Source: Drosophila miranda (taxonomy: Eukaryota; Arthropoda; Insecta; Diptera; Drosophilidae). Taken from it: a stretch of DNA of 64,000 nucleotides. Where the stretch lies: assembly GCF_003369915.1 (NCBI RefSeq), contig NC_046675.1, positions 31,636,001 through 31,700,000 on the forward strand, given 5' to 3'. Made by a program: the position numbers and the translations under genes. The notes under the pieces are model-generated. The model did not search any database and had not been told where the DNA came from. It worked only from the letters and a program-made list of their open reading frames with translations. The number at the start of each line of letters is the position of its first letter. Within the stretch, counting starts at the first letter, position 1. Below are positions 22,360 to 34,025 of this stretch, one piece after another.

Positions 22360-23333
22360 GTTCTAGTCGCTTCACCCCAATTACCGCCTAATTGTTGCTA
22401 TCTGTTGTTGTCTAGAATAGGAATAGGAATATATATATGCGGGCTGATGGATGCGATGCGGGTTGGAGTCACACATTCACCGAAACTAAGATAATTTCAA
22501 GTGCATTATAAGTGTATAACAAATAGCAGAGTACACACAACGTGTATTTTTATAGGCATATTTTTAAACCAAATAAACGAAATGAAATTTCCAAACATTA
22601 AGTGAGGGCGAACTTTTAAATTTGTCACCAAAGGCTTCAGTGAATGCAGAAACTAGGCAGTCCCTGTTTTTTAGCTATCTCAACGAAATTTTGCAGTTTA
22701 TGGTCTTTTTACAGAGAATAAGAATAAGTATCGGGATCGAGTTATATATGATTAAATGCATGAGTAGATCTAAGACATGTCAATCTGAGATACAGGGTAT
22801 AAAGATGTCCATACCACCGGTAGACAAGCAAAAAGTGTTCAAATGACGTAAGATTATATGCTCAATTACTTTTATACTTTGACCTTTTTTGTTTAAACCT
22901 CATTTTAGACAAAATCGAAAAAAGAGAGTCCTTAAAATAAGCCAATCTTGTAGAATATTCATGCATCAATTGGATTAAATTATGAGTTCAGGGCTAAGGA
23001 TTCCGCTAGCCAGTTATATTAAGCCGATAATCAAAATATGTTTTCTGATCATGGACAGAGAACGATTAACCCATTGTAGACCAGTGTATTACACTCTACT
23101 AAAATGGTGAAACTTGCAGAATTTTAACGCATTTAAGGAGGAAGGATTGACAAAAAATTTACAAACAGTGTTATTTTCCGCGGTTTAACTCAAGTTTTTA
23201 CCTGTTTAAATAGAGGGGGGAAGAGTGGGTTAACTTCGTTTTAGCAACACTGGTTCTCTTCTTCTTCAGCCGCACACGTGCTAGTGCTGCGCTTTGTTTT
23301 TCGCAAATTAAATTGTTTTAATTGTTTGTGAAA
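22360..23333. other. Usp8 3' UTR and gap before RpL24-like
   Basis: No coding potential was recognised. The left part is the Usp8 3' UTR, with AATAAACGAAATG near 22571. The right part holds the second MITE-like repeat (23066-23233) and the RpL24-like promoter. It may also be a rearrangement junction relative to D. melanogaster. Confidence 0.45.
23066..23233. mobile_element. Short dispersed repeat, MITE-like, copy 2
   Basis: The ends TTAACCCATT and AGTGGGTTAA are inverted repeats; the outer eight bases match perfectly. It is shorter than copy 1 (18401-18626) and diverged, but shares the same order of motifs. It ends about 100 bp upstream of the RpL24-like ATG. Confidence 0.5.
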
Positions 23334-23995
23334 ATGCGTATCGAAACGTGCTACTTTTGCTCCAGCAAAATATATCCCGGCCACGGGATTAATTTCGTAC
23401 GAAATGATTGCAAGGTGAGGCCCAGTTCGATGCGTTTTTGACAATTGCGCTGCCTTGTTTGTAAACACATTGAACTTGAAATTTTTTCTGTTGGTAGATC
23501 TTCAAGTTCTGTCGTGGAAAATGCCACAAAGCCTTCAAGCGCAAGAAGAACCCCCGCAAGGTAGGCTGGACTAAGGCACATCGCAAGACTGCTGGCAAGG
23601 AGCTGGCCATCGATCCCAGTTTTGAGTTCGAGAAGCGTCGAAATGTGCCCGTCAAATACAGCCGTGAGACCTGGCAGAAGGCCCTGGAAGCCATTAAGAA
23701 GGTTACCGAGATCAAGCAGCGTCGCCAGGATCACTTTGTCATGGAGCGTTTGCGCAAGGGCCGAGAGATTGAGATCCAGATGGATGTCAAGAATGTGCAA
23801 CGCAACATGTCGCTGATTCGCTCGCCAGCCGCTGGCCTCAAGGAGCGCCGTGCCAAGGAAGAGGCCGAGGAGGCGGCTCTCATGGACGAGGAGGATCTGC
23901 CCGAAGAGAAGATCACCTATGTGGACGCACGCGAATTGGAGAAGCGTCTCGAAGAGGGAATGGGAATCGAGGATTTGGAAATGTTGGAAGCCTAA
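23334..23995 (+). CDS. RpL24-like: Ribosome biogenesis protein RLP24 (RpL24-like)
   Basis: Exons 23334-23414 and 23498-23995 give 192 residues. The N-terminal eL24 zinc-ribbon is intact: [13 protein letters not shown] and [25 protein letters not shown], with the CxxC...CxxxC cysteines. The following long helix and acidic C terminus ([17 protein letters not shown], ending EDLEMLEA) set RLP24 apart from ribosomal eL24. It holds the eL24 site on early pre-60S particles until released by the AAA-ATPase Drg1/Afg2. The start codon directly precedes the conserved MRIETCYFC block. The single intron (83 bp) uses gtgagg and ttggtag. Confidence 0.95.
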
Positions 23996-24117
23996 GGACT
24001 TGTACACTGATTTAGATTTAAGCTGCTAACGAGAATATAGTTCACAAAAATCCCGTGGTACATAAATAGTAGCTTTCTTGTATATTTTTTGGCAAAATGA
24101 ACCCAGCTAAAAATGCT

Positions 24118-24777
24118 TCACTTGTCCACGCCTTCGTCCGGTTGCTTCCTGTCGGGTGACTCCAGGTTGATTGTAACGGGGCCGTCGTTTTCTATGTGCA
24201 CCTGCATGTTCGCCCCGAACTTGCCATCTGCAGATACATGAATGGGAAATGTAAGTAAGGAGAAGACCACACTCGGATAGATCCTGCACCTTTAATTTTG
24301 CAGGTGTCGTACGACTGCTTGAGGCGGTCCAGAAAATGTGTGTACAACTTCTGGGCGTCATCTCCCTTCATAGCAGCCGAAAAATCGGGCTTGTTGCCTT
24401 TCAGTCGGTGGTATAGTGTGAATTGTGAGATGCAAAGAATCTCCAGCTGCAGGTCTTTGGCCGACTTTTGCCACCGCTTGCCTTCGTCCTCGAACAGCCG
24501 CAGAGCTAGTATCTTGCGCACCCTGATGGCGCAATAATGAAAATGTACTTAAACAATGATTTTCAATGAAATTACTTACAGATACTCAACATCTGTGACT
24601 GTGTCATCAGCCTTAATTCCGACCAACACGCACAATCCCGGCCCAATGGAGGAGACCAGCTCATCCAGCACTGGGGAAAGATGGGGGACTGTGTTAGCGC
24701 TGTCAAAAGATGGTATCATTCCTGCCATGCATACCCGTAACCTTTGCAGCTCTAACCCTCTGTATGACGGCCCGCAT
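24118..24777 (-). CDS. Dtd: D-aminoacyl-tRNA deacylase
   Basis: Exons 24777-24735, 24670-24580, 24522-24290 and 24227-24118 give 158 residues, the normal length. It hydrolyses D-amino acids from mischarged tRNA and glycine from tRNA-Ala. Both signature motifs are present: LCISQFTLYHRLKGNKPDF (SQxxL) and ENDGPVTINLE (Gly-cisPro, GPVT). The N terminus MRAVIQRVRAAKVT is the canonical first strand, so the start is certain. The C-terminal tail (SPDRKQPDEGVDK) is unconserved. All three introns are GT-AG. The start is 229 bp from the divergent ninaG start. Confidence 0.95.
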
Positions 24778-24920
24778 GGTTCGTTTTTTTATTTATTTTG
24801 TTGGAAGATTTTATGGAGTGCTGGCTGACGACTAAAAGTTATCGTCGGACCGATAGCCGATACCCAGCTGAATTCAATTCAAACTGGCCGCCAATCCCAT
24901 TCCCCAAAGTGAACTCGCGG

Positions 24921-24930
24921 TAATTGGATT
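24921..24930 (+). promoter_or_regulatory. Rhodopsin core sequence I (RCSI/P3-type) match upstream of ninaG
   Basis: TAATTGGATT matches TAATYNRATT at every position. It lies 77 bp upstream of the ninaG ATG and about 19 bp upstream of an initiator-like TCAGTC (24947-24952). RCSI drives photoreceptor expression of opsin and phototransduction genes, which suits the role of NinaG in making the visual chromophore. Confidence 0.6.
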
Positions 24931-25006
24931 AGACCAAACGCTGATGTCAGTCAGTTGTTCCCTCGCCTGAACTAGTTGAATTTCATCATCCACGGAGAAC
25001 AACAGC

Positions 25007-27028
25007 ATGGGACAGCATTTCCAAAGTACTTGGCAAACGAAACCAATGAAATTGATTATAATTCCCGAATTCCCGTTGCAGAGATCTTGGTAGTTGCAGG
25101 CATCTTGATAGGCTTGCTGTCTGGATTAGCCATGCTGGTCTGCAGCTTGCTAAAGGAGTCGATACCGAACGTTTTGGCGCCAGGGGAACGACATGCGTTT
25201 GACTATGTGATTGGTGAGTGGAAGCAGGGGCTACAATCGTGTAGTGACGTTCATGGGTTGCATTACCTTCAGTTGGGGCTGGAACTGGGGGCAGCACGCT
25301 TACCTCGCTGCTGGCCAAGCACAGCAACGGCAGCGTTCTTCTCATTGAAGCCGGGAGTGTCTTTGGACTGCTTAGCCGGATTCCGCTGCTAACCACCTTC
25401 CAGCAGAAGGGCATCAACGACTGGTCGTTCCTCTCCGTGCCCCAGAAACACTCTTCCCGAGGTCTTATCGAACAGCGACAGTGCCTGCCCCGGGGCAAGG
25501 GACTCGGGGGATCTGCCAATCTGAACTACATGCTTCACTTCGACGGGCACGGGCCGGACTTTGACGCCTGGCACCAGGTTCACAACCTGAGCGAATGGAG
25601 CTGGGCGCACATGGGTCGCTTCATGGCCGCCGCCACAGCCAAGCCCTGCGACATGTTTGAAATACCTCGTGGCTACTCGACGCTTACGGACGCTCTGGAA
25701 GATGCGCAGAGCCAGTTTACGGACAAGCCTTGGGTGTTTCGTCGCTCGCGTTACAACATCAAGAACGGACTTCGCCACTCGGTGGTGCAGCACTTTCTAC
25801 AGCCCGTTCTGAAGAATGCTAATCTCCGCCTGCTTCCCGAGGCGCTGGTCAAACGGATACAGCTTTCGTCCGGCCCCACTCTTCACGCCAGCTCCGTTCT
25901 GGTGGGCTTGAAGGATGGCGAAAACAAGGAAGTCGAATTCAGCATCGAGGTGCGACGCGAGCTGATCCTTTGCGCCGGCTCCTACCAGACCCCACAACTC
26001 CTGCAGGCCTCTGGAATTGGAAACAGCTCAACGCTGGCGAAACTGGGGATTCCTGTGCTGCACAACTCCCCTCTGGTGGGCCGGAATCTCCACGACCACT
26101 TCAATGTACCTCTCTTTGTCTCGATGGGTGTGGCCGGGCCAAGCCTAAACCAGCGCACGCTCCTCAGTCCAATGAGTATGCTCAACTACCTAAGCTCGGG
26201 AACGGGACCGTTCGGGAACTTTGGAGTGCTGGGACACGTGGCCAGCCATGAGGAGCAATCGCCCTTTGGCATCACCTTCTTTGGGGCTGGGGCCATAGAC
26301 GAAGCTGCGCTCATGTCCATTTCCAATTTCAAGGTAGCCGCCTTTCGGGCGCTCTTTCCACGGTACTACAACGCCTCGCAGGAGGGATTCGTGGTGATTT
26401 CCAACTGCCTGCAGCCAAAGTCCAGGGGCTTGGTGGGACTCCTCAACAGACACATGCGCAGGAATCCCTTGATCGATCCAAACTACCTTAGCCACGACGA
26501 TGATGTGGCCTGCACCATTGCGGGCATACGAACTGCTGTAAAGGCGAGTAAAATTGATTGTATTCAACATTGTAGGGAATAATAGAAAATCGTGTACTGC
26601 AGTTGGTCACCTCATCCTCCTTTGCTCAGCTCCGGCCTTACATACACTGGCCAAAGCTGCAGGAGTGCTCTAACTTTGGACCTTTTGAGAGGGATTTCCT
26701 CGAGCACCAGCCCTCGGATCAGTATCTAGAGTGTCTTATGCGTCACATTGGCTTGGGGTCCCATCATCCAGGTGGCAGTTGTGCCCTGGGCAGTGTGGTG
26801 GACTCACAACTCAGGTAGGTCTCCTGTACCTTCGCTTCGATTGCTCTCTCTAATGGATTGTCCCTTGGCAGATTACTGGGTGTGCCCAATATTCGAGTGG
26901 TGGATGCCAGCGTGCTGCCTCGTCCTATTTCGGGGAATCCCAATACAGTCATCTCTGCCATTGCGATGCGTGCAGCCTCCTGGATACTGAAGAGCGAGCT
27001 GCTGCAAGAGGGCCGCCGACGCCAATGA
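25007..27028 (+). CDS. ninaG: GMC oxidoreductase NinaG (3-hydroxyretinal synthesis)
   Basis: Exons 25007-25025, 25082-25213, 25273-26543, 26603-26814 and 26872-27028 give 596 residues. A tiny first exon encodes MGQHFQ and joins to a hydrophobic signal-anchor (ILVVAGILIGLLSGLAML). The FAD-binding motif VIVGAGTGGS is rebuilt across the second intron. GKGLGGSANLNYM and the CAGSYQTPQLLQASGIG motif follow. Near the C terminus are HPGGSCALG (catalytic His) and RPISGNPNTVISAIAM. The third intron starts GC (AAG|gcgagt); using the nearby GTAAAA donor would break the frame. NinaG acts in biosynthesis of (3S)-3-hydroxyretinal, the fly visual chromophore. The short first exon is inferred from splice signals and frame. 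Confidence 0.92.
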
Positions 27029-27957
27029 TCGGAAGAGTAAAGTCTGCTGAAAGTAATCAAATCAATTCAAAGAGTATTAAAGTTATCAAACGATTGCCAT
27101 TGTTCTCGCTGATCTTGCACTTGATCTTCCTCTGAGGCGCTCCTGGCTCGCTGCCAGGTGGGCATTTAATGAATGACTATAAAATGGATGCGCCGCGTGC
27201 GCCACGCTCAGTTCTTGTGCAACTCGATGCCAATGACCAGACCGCCCCCGACATAGAGCGTAGACCGTAGACCGTAGCGTAGAGCAGAGCGTAGTAATAT
27301 TTCCGAAAGTGGCAAGTGGCAATAATTGTTTTGCAGACGGATAGATATGACGTTGAAGGGCGATGCCAGCGACGCTCGTTGTCGTCTCTGATTCGGCCGA
27401 GTGTTGAGTCGTCGTCGTCGGGTCCTGGGTGGTTTTTTCAAGATCAGCTCTTCCGAGTGTGTTCTGTGACATAATTGTTTACAAGGCGACTCTCCCGCCG
27501 CTCTACGTCATCGTGGGATCTCTGCGAGATCTTAATTCGTGAAGATTATGTCAATTCGCGGTATCTGCTGGGACCACTGTTTGATGTTGACGTTTTCCCG
27601 GAATCACAGCGCTTGTCTCTAAGGTCGGGTCGGGTCCGTGATTCAACTGGAGACAGAAGTGTCGTAATTCTCGCACTCGCCGGTTTAGCTTCGACCCATG
27701 TGCGCACGGATTTGGTGTGGGTGCTGGTGCGGCTGTGACTGTGTCCAAAAACTAAATTGCTCGACAATTGATAATTGAGCGAAATTGAATTGAATCACAG
27801 CCAGAGGAGCGAGCGAGCATTAGCCCAGTGCATTAGATGGGCTTGAGCTTAGTGAATCGGAGACAGACCTAGGCATTGGATCGCTGGCACCGCTGGATAT
27901 ATTCTCCTCCTTCTTCTACCTCGTTCCTTGTTAGTTAGCAACCAGTCGGATTCAAAC
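27029..27957. other. Gap between ninaG and the SLC5 gene
   Basis: No convincing coding was found. The DNA should hold the ninaG 3' UTR (AGTATTAAAGTT near 27071) and the promoter and 5' UTR of the transporter. CGTAGACCGTAGACCGTAG repeats occur near 27260-27290. Confidence 0.45.
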
Positions 27958-30162
27958 ATGCACAACATTGAGCAGATCCTGGTCGAGCTGCAGCGCTTCT
28001 CGTGGCCCGACTATGTGGCGTTTGTGGCCATGTTCCTGCTCTGCATCTGCATTGGCATCTACTTTGGGTTCATGAACAAGTCCGTCTCCGAGGCCGACTA
28101 CATGCTCGGCGGCCGCAAGATGCTGGTGATTCCGATCGCATTCTCCCTGGTCGCCAGCTTCATATCGGGCATCACGCTCCTGGGGCTCCCCACCGAGGTT
28201 TATTCCTACGGCGTGCAGTACCTCTACGTGGCCTTTGGCGTAGTGGGCATGGGCATTGTGATGGGCGTATTCTATCTGCCGGTTTTCCACGATCTGAACA
28301 TAACATCCACCTACGAGGCAAGGACACACGCAGAAAGTTACGCTCAGGCCACAATCTGAAGAACGCTTTCATATTTTCTAATATTTGCAGTATCTGGAGG
28401 TTCGCTTCGATCGCCGGCTGCGCCTGTATGGATCCATTATGTTTGCGGTTATGAATGTGAGTATCGATGATTGCATCCTTTCCAAGGACAATAACAGATA
28501 ACATTCTGGAATCTACAGGTGGCCTATCTGCCCATCGTGATATATGTGCCGGCGCTGGCCTTCAACCAGGTAACTGGCATTGGAGTGCACACGATCACGC
28601 CGATTGTGTGCATCATTTGTGTGTTCTACACGAGCCTCGGCGGTCTGAAGGCGGTGGTTTGGACAGACGTTGTGCAGGCGGTCTCCATGCTGGGAGCCCT
28701 CTGCTTGGTCGCCATCAAGGGTAGCATGGACATTGGCGGGGCTAGCGTTGTCCTGGAGCGTGCCTGGAATTCGGATCGTCTGGAGGCGCCCGAGTAAGTG
28801 GAGAATCTCCTTGAGTGCTGCCACCACCCACCACTCTCGATCCTTGCAGGCTCAGCATAGATCCCACAGTCCGTCACACGTTCTGGTGCCTGTTCTTCGG
28901 AGGAATAGTCTACTGGACGCAGACGAATGCCGTCTCCCAGAACATGATCCAGAGATACCTCGCACTGCCCACACTCGCGGACGCCCGCAAGGCTCTGTTT
29001 ATCTTCTGCGTGGGAGTCCTCATCCTGATGGCCTTATGCGGCTACAATGGACTGCTCATCTATGCCACCTACCAAAACTGTGATCCCCTCACTACCAAGG
29101 CAAGGACTACCCTACTCCTCCTCCTGGGTATACACTTTATAATCTCTGATTCGTTTATAGCTGGCAAAGGCTCGAGATCAGCTTTTGCCCCTCTTCGTGA
29201 TGGACACGCTGGGCGAAATGCCCGGTATGACGGGCCTCTTCATAGCCGGCGTCTTCAGTGCTGCCCTGAGCTCCCTCTCCACCTGTCTGAACTCCATGTC
29301 GGCGGTGGTGTTGGAGGACTTTGTGAAGCCATATGTGAAGCAGCCCCTCTCCAGTTCGTCGATCAACTGGATCATGCGGCTGGTGGTCGTCGGTGTGGGA
29401 GCCCTCTGTGTGTGCCTCGTTTATGTGGTGGAGCATATGGGCACGGTCCTGCAGCTGACTATGAGTCTGGAGGCCATCACCAATGGCCCCTTGTTTGGCA
29501 TCTTCACCATTGGCCTGTTTCTGCCTTGGATCAATGGGAATGTGAGTCTCCAGATAACTATTTTCCTGGCCCGAAACTAATTTCAATTCTCTGCCACAGA
29601 GTGCTCTTTTGGGCGGAATCATGGGTGTTATAGCCATGTCCTGGGTAAGCCTGAATGCCCAGTGGGCCATCGCCTCGGGAGCCATCAGTTACAACACGAA
29701 GCCGCTCAACATTGAGCAATGCGACTACAGATTCAATGTCACCACGAGTGCCGCCAACAGCACCATACATCTGGCAGGCTCATCCTCAGAGTAAGCCAAA
29801 GGATCTCCCCAGTATATCCTCATGCTTCTATTTTAATTTCTTTTATTCGAAAAGGGATATCTTCCCATTGTACCGCATCTCGTACATGTGGTACACGACC
29901 TTTGGCGCTTCGATTACCATTATTGTGGCGCTGCTCGGTTCCTTGGCGTTTGGCAGAAACAATCCCAACAAAGTCGATCCCGTACTGCTGACCCCCTGTA
30001 TACGAAGGTTCTTCAGCTTTGGCTCCAACAAACCCATGGCGAGTAGCATCCATATTTTCTCCTTTGATTGATGTTCATTCGAGTGCTTTCCTCCTTCAGG
30101 ATGCCTACAAACCCGACATTCCACTACAGCACAAGCTCCAAAACGACGAGGTGGCTCTCTAA
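27958..30162 (+). CDS. CG6723: Sodium/solute symporter, SLC5 family (CG6723-like)
   Basis: Exons 27958-28317, 28391-28456, 28519-28793, 28850-29099, 29161-29541, 29600-29790, 29855-30038 and 30100-30162 give 589 residues. The protein has about 13 hydrophobic segments in the LeuT-fold pattern. SLC5 landmarks are SEADYMLGGRKM near the N terminus, TSTYEYLEVRFDRRLR, VFYTSLGGLKAVVWTD, WTQTNAVSQNMIQRYLA, DQLLPLFVMD and GLFIAGVFSAALSSLSTCLNS. It belongs to the insect branch near SLC5A5/6/8/12, which carries iodide, vitamins or monocarboxylates with sodium; the substrate of this member is unknown. Three of the seven introns begin with GC (28318, 29100, 30039); each is needed to keep the conserved frame. 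The C terminus from exon 8 depends on the last GC donor. Confidence 0.92.
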
Positions 30163-30389
30163 AGAATCGAACGACACTCCACTCCACGGAGTTCCTTTCA
30201 ACACAGCATCCAATTGTAGATAATCCATTATTAAACAAATTTTTTAACTATTTACTGCTTGCGCGTAGAAAAAATACAACTGTGTTTAATCCAAGGATCG
30301 ATTAGTAACAATATATAAATACGATTAACACAATCTGCTGTTGGGACAACCTGCTGTCCATGTGATGGAGAGAATGGATCAGCAGCGAA

Positions 30390-33300
30390 CTACTTCTGCT
30401 GCTGCACCTTGTTGAGCAGAATGAGGCGCTCCGCCTCGTTGAGATGCTCGTAAAAGCTGGGAAAGTGTTCGTTTTGTGTGAAATTGGTGAGGAATTTTTG
30501 CAGGTTCTCGGCTATGTCGCCTGTGTAGTTGGTCTCCTTGAGCAGCTCCTTGAGCAGCAGATCGTCCTCTACATTATCCTTGTCGAATTCCACGTACAGG
30601 TCAGAGATGAATCGAGATTTAGCTAAGCTGGTGGCCTCGTCTTCATCGGCCTCGTCTTCCTCGGCCTCGGCATCCTCCTCATCGGTGTCGGTAAGTGGCT
30701 CGTCCATCTTGCTCTCCTGGAAGTGCTGGTACTCGGACATCAGCACCTTGAAGATCTTGACGAGAGCAGGAATTGTGGTCCACTTTAGGTTGGCGGCGGC
30801 CACGGAGCGAGTGCGCCTCCGGGCATCGCTGGGGTCCTCCACCAGCTCCTTGTAGGTGATGCTCGTGAGGCGATTGTCCTGCGTGGCCACGCCGTACTCG
30901 AACAGCTTGCATAGGGCCATGGTGGTGACCTTTCGCTCGTACATGCCGAAGAACGAGTTCTGGCGCGAGAGCCAATTGGAGAGGACGAACTGCATGGCTG
31001 GCTCTCCGTTTGGCCCCGGAACAGTGGACAGAAAGTTGAGCACGGCGTCCATTTGAGTGAGGAAGAGATGGGCGAAAATCAGGACCAGATTCATGATCAC
31101 CTTAAGGCACTCCAGGTTCTGCATTTTGCTGATCACAGCCTTCAGCAATATGTCCACATTCGGTCCAAGCATGCTGCCCATTTTTGTAATGATCGCGATG
31201 ACCAGCCGTCCGATCTGGCCCGCGGCCGTCATCTCGCTGTTCATGGGATTGAGCAGTACAGCGGCCACCACCTGCATGATGCAGTTACCACCCTCGCCGT
31301 TCTGGTAGCTGCAGATCTGGGCGGGCGAGACGTTGATGAAGCTGCGCAGGCACTCGCCGCCGGCCAGCATCACCGCATGATCGTCCGTGTGCACGAGGCA
31401 GTTCAAGACGGCCGGAAAGGCTGTGTCCAGCAGTGCGCTGCTCAGCGGCGGCTCCGTGTACTTGACGATGGTGTTGAGGACGTCCAGGGCAATGTCCTGC
31501 TTCTCAGTGTTATTTGTCTCTGGCAGTCCCAAGATGCTCACGATAGTGGGAATGAACTTCTCCTGCAGCAGCACCAGGCACTGCTTCCGCTGGCAGAGGG
31601 CTTTGATTAGATCCTGCACATTTTCCAGGACGTACGGGTCCTCGGCATACTTGAGAAAGACAGCAATGGCCAGCGGAGTAATCTTGCCATTGACGGCATA
31701 GGCAAAGTCCGCATCAAACTGTGAGAAAGCAGGAGAAATGGGATTAGGAATCCTCGATGGGTGAACACTGGTCGCTTACCTGGACCATGACCGTCAGTGC
31801 CTCCATGAGCAGGGCCAGGACAGTGGCCTTGCAGCCCGAGACCAGAGCCATGATGCCATCAAAGAATCCCGGCAGCTTGGACACCAGCAATGTTCGTTTC
31901 TCGCCCTCGGTCGATTCGTTGGCCAGCAAGAAGCCGTGCAGCGTGCGCACTGCACTGATCCTCAGGATGTGGGTCTTCTCTGGTGACAGGCTGCACAAGG
32001 TGACGTCGAGGATCTCGGCCACCATCTGTGGATTGTACAGTTCTGACTTGGAGTATGTGCTCAGGGTCCAGAGGGCGCGACCCACCAGGTGGGGCGACTC
32101 CTGGTGCACCAGCAGATTCCGCACGATGGTCAGATAGTTGAGAAGATCGAACTTGGAGTCACCCTCGAGAATAATGTCGCGAAAGATGTGCACGGCGTCC
32201 ATGCAGGCCTCCTGGATCTTCCACCAGTTTGGATTGTTGGCCGCCTTCTCCGCCTCGGCCACGCTAAAGTGCCTGCCCAGAGCCTCCTGCAGCGGCTGAA
32301 TGGCCTTTGCCTCGAACTCGTCGTTGATGGCCAGCAGGACATCGCGGCCGCACATGCGCACCGTCAGCTCCACGCCGCCGTCATCCTCGTCGTCGACAAA
32401 TTTCTCGGGGTCCTCCTGCCAGTCCTCCAGCTGCTCCTCGCTCAATTGGATGTACACGATCGTGATGTAGATGAGATCGGCCAGCACGTTCTTGATGCAT
32501 CCCCGAAGCTTTCCACAGGTCACGATGCAGTTAATGAACTCGAGGATCTGGATGATGAGCGTTTGAAAATTGGTCTGCTCGTCATCGTCTTCGTTGTCGC
32601 CGCTAGGCAGTGGATTGGGCTCTGTTTGGTTCACCGACACCTTCACATAGGTCTCGGCTATCTGGGTGAGGAGCTGCCAGATGATGGGCAGTATCCTCTC
32701 CATGAACGGGTTGATGTACTTCGAGCACTCGCTCACCACGTGGGTGAAGACTGTAACAGAAGGGGAGTGGTAATGATAATGGTATTGGTGGGTGTCTGTC
32801 TGCTCACCCTTAATGATTTCTGAGCGTAGCAGGAAATTGGAGCCCGCTCCGCTGGTCATGCTCAGGTAGTGCAACAGCTTGTCCATGAAGTTGTTGAGAA
32901 TGGAGTTCATCATGGTCGCCTGCTCCTGTTTGTTGGTGATCAGAGCCGCAATGGATGTGAAGAGGGGCTTTAGGATGCGAATGGCCGATACGCGCGTCTT
33001 GATGGAGTAGTTCTGCTCAGAGTCAAATATGCGGTACACCTCGGGAATGACAACGGGTCCCAGTTCCTTGATTTGCTCTACGTCGTAGGTAAAGTCCTGC
33101 AGAACCTGCATGGCCCCGTGGATGGAGTCTTCGTTGCCGCCCAAACACTTGACAATGATGTCGAACAGCTCCGTCCAGCATTGCGGATAGTCGGTGGAAG
33201 CTATGGTGGATATGGTATGGGCCACAGAGGAGCGGATTTTTGAGTTGGGATCGTACAGTCCGTTGGGCAGTATGTTGCGAATGGTACGCTTGGCCTGCTC

Positions 33301-33684
33301 GCTGGCCATGCAGCTGTTAGCCTTGTCGGTCTTCAAGTCCTCCTCCGTCCAGTGGTTCTCGACGTAGCGGGTTAGCATAACGATCGCTATCTGTCGCAGC
33401 GGAAGCTCGTGCGACTGATTCATTATTATCTCGGACAGGTAGACGCCATAGCCTGCAATTCCATATATGGGTAACATGAGCACAGAAAAACACGAGGAAA
33501 CCCAACCCAACCCAACGCAAGCCCTCTGCCCGCCAAATTACGCACCTTCCGTGTATTCCAGCTGCTTTGTTCGCTTCTCCGCCTCCTGCAACACATTGGT
33601 ATTCGAGCTGAGAAGGTTCTGCAGCTCCTCGATGATGGCCAGTTTGACCGAATCGCCGCAGTCGTTTTGAAATTGAAGCGACAT
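30390..33684 (-). CDS. Ranbp9: Importin-9 (RanBP9/Kap114 family)
   Basis: Exons 33684-33546, 33452-32808, 32750-31780 and 31718-30390 give 1,027 residues, close to importin-9 of other animals. It has the karyopherin-beta arrangement: an importin-beta N-terminal Ran-binding region (EAEKRTKQLEYTEGYG, LRQIAIVMLTRYVENHW), then many HEAT helices. An acidic loop (TDTDEEDAEAEEDEADEDE) lies near the C terminus. Importin-9 carries histones H2A-H2B and some ribosomal and proteasomal cargo into the nucleus. The start MSLQFQNDCGD is the first ATG of exon 1. Introns are short and GT-AG. It is head to head with Ku70, 341 bp between start codons. Confidence 0.95.
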
Positions 33685-34025
33685 TATGCTATCCTATCAC
33701 GAATTTTACTCTAAATTCAATATTAAAACAGTCAAAAACATAAACCGGCGCGGCCTACTCCAGCGATTACATGTGATAACTTCCCACACTATACAGCACG
33801 GTTCTGATCAGTGATGCCAAATCTCAGAGTCAATGCAAGCTAGATTCTAATAAAAATAGCCAAAAATTGTTAAAACCGTAATAAATAAGCTAAAACGGTG
33901 ACACTGGAACTATTTTAAAATGGTGTTGCAAACACTGCTCTTGCTTCGATGACGATACATCGATACAACACATTTAGCTTCGATTAATTGTGAAATACGC
34001 GGAAAAAAATAGAACAAAATTCAGG

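Noticed and set aside
22456-22463. ATGCGGGT Gcm-site match
   Set aside because: It lies in the Usp8 3' UTR, about 21 kb from the repo-like gene, and is expected by chance at this frequency.
24976-25392. Continuous frame upstream of ninaG starting at TTG
   Set aside because: It has no ATG. The spliced start at 25007 with a 56-bp intron gives a good ATG and the same downstream frame.
28815-29633. Long frame reading through the GC-donor intron of the transporter
   Set aside because: Past residue DPLTTK it loses all SLC5 similarity; the conserved DQLLPLFVMD block is only reached by splicing.
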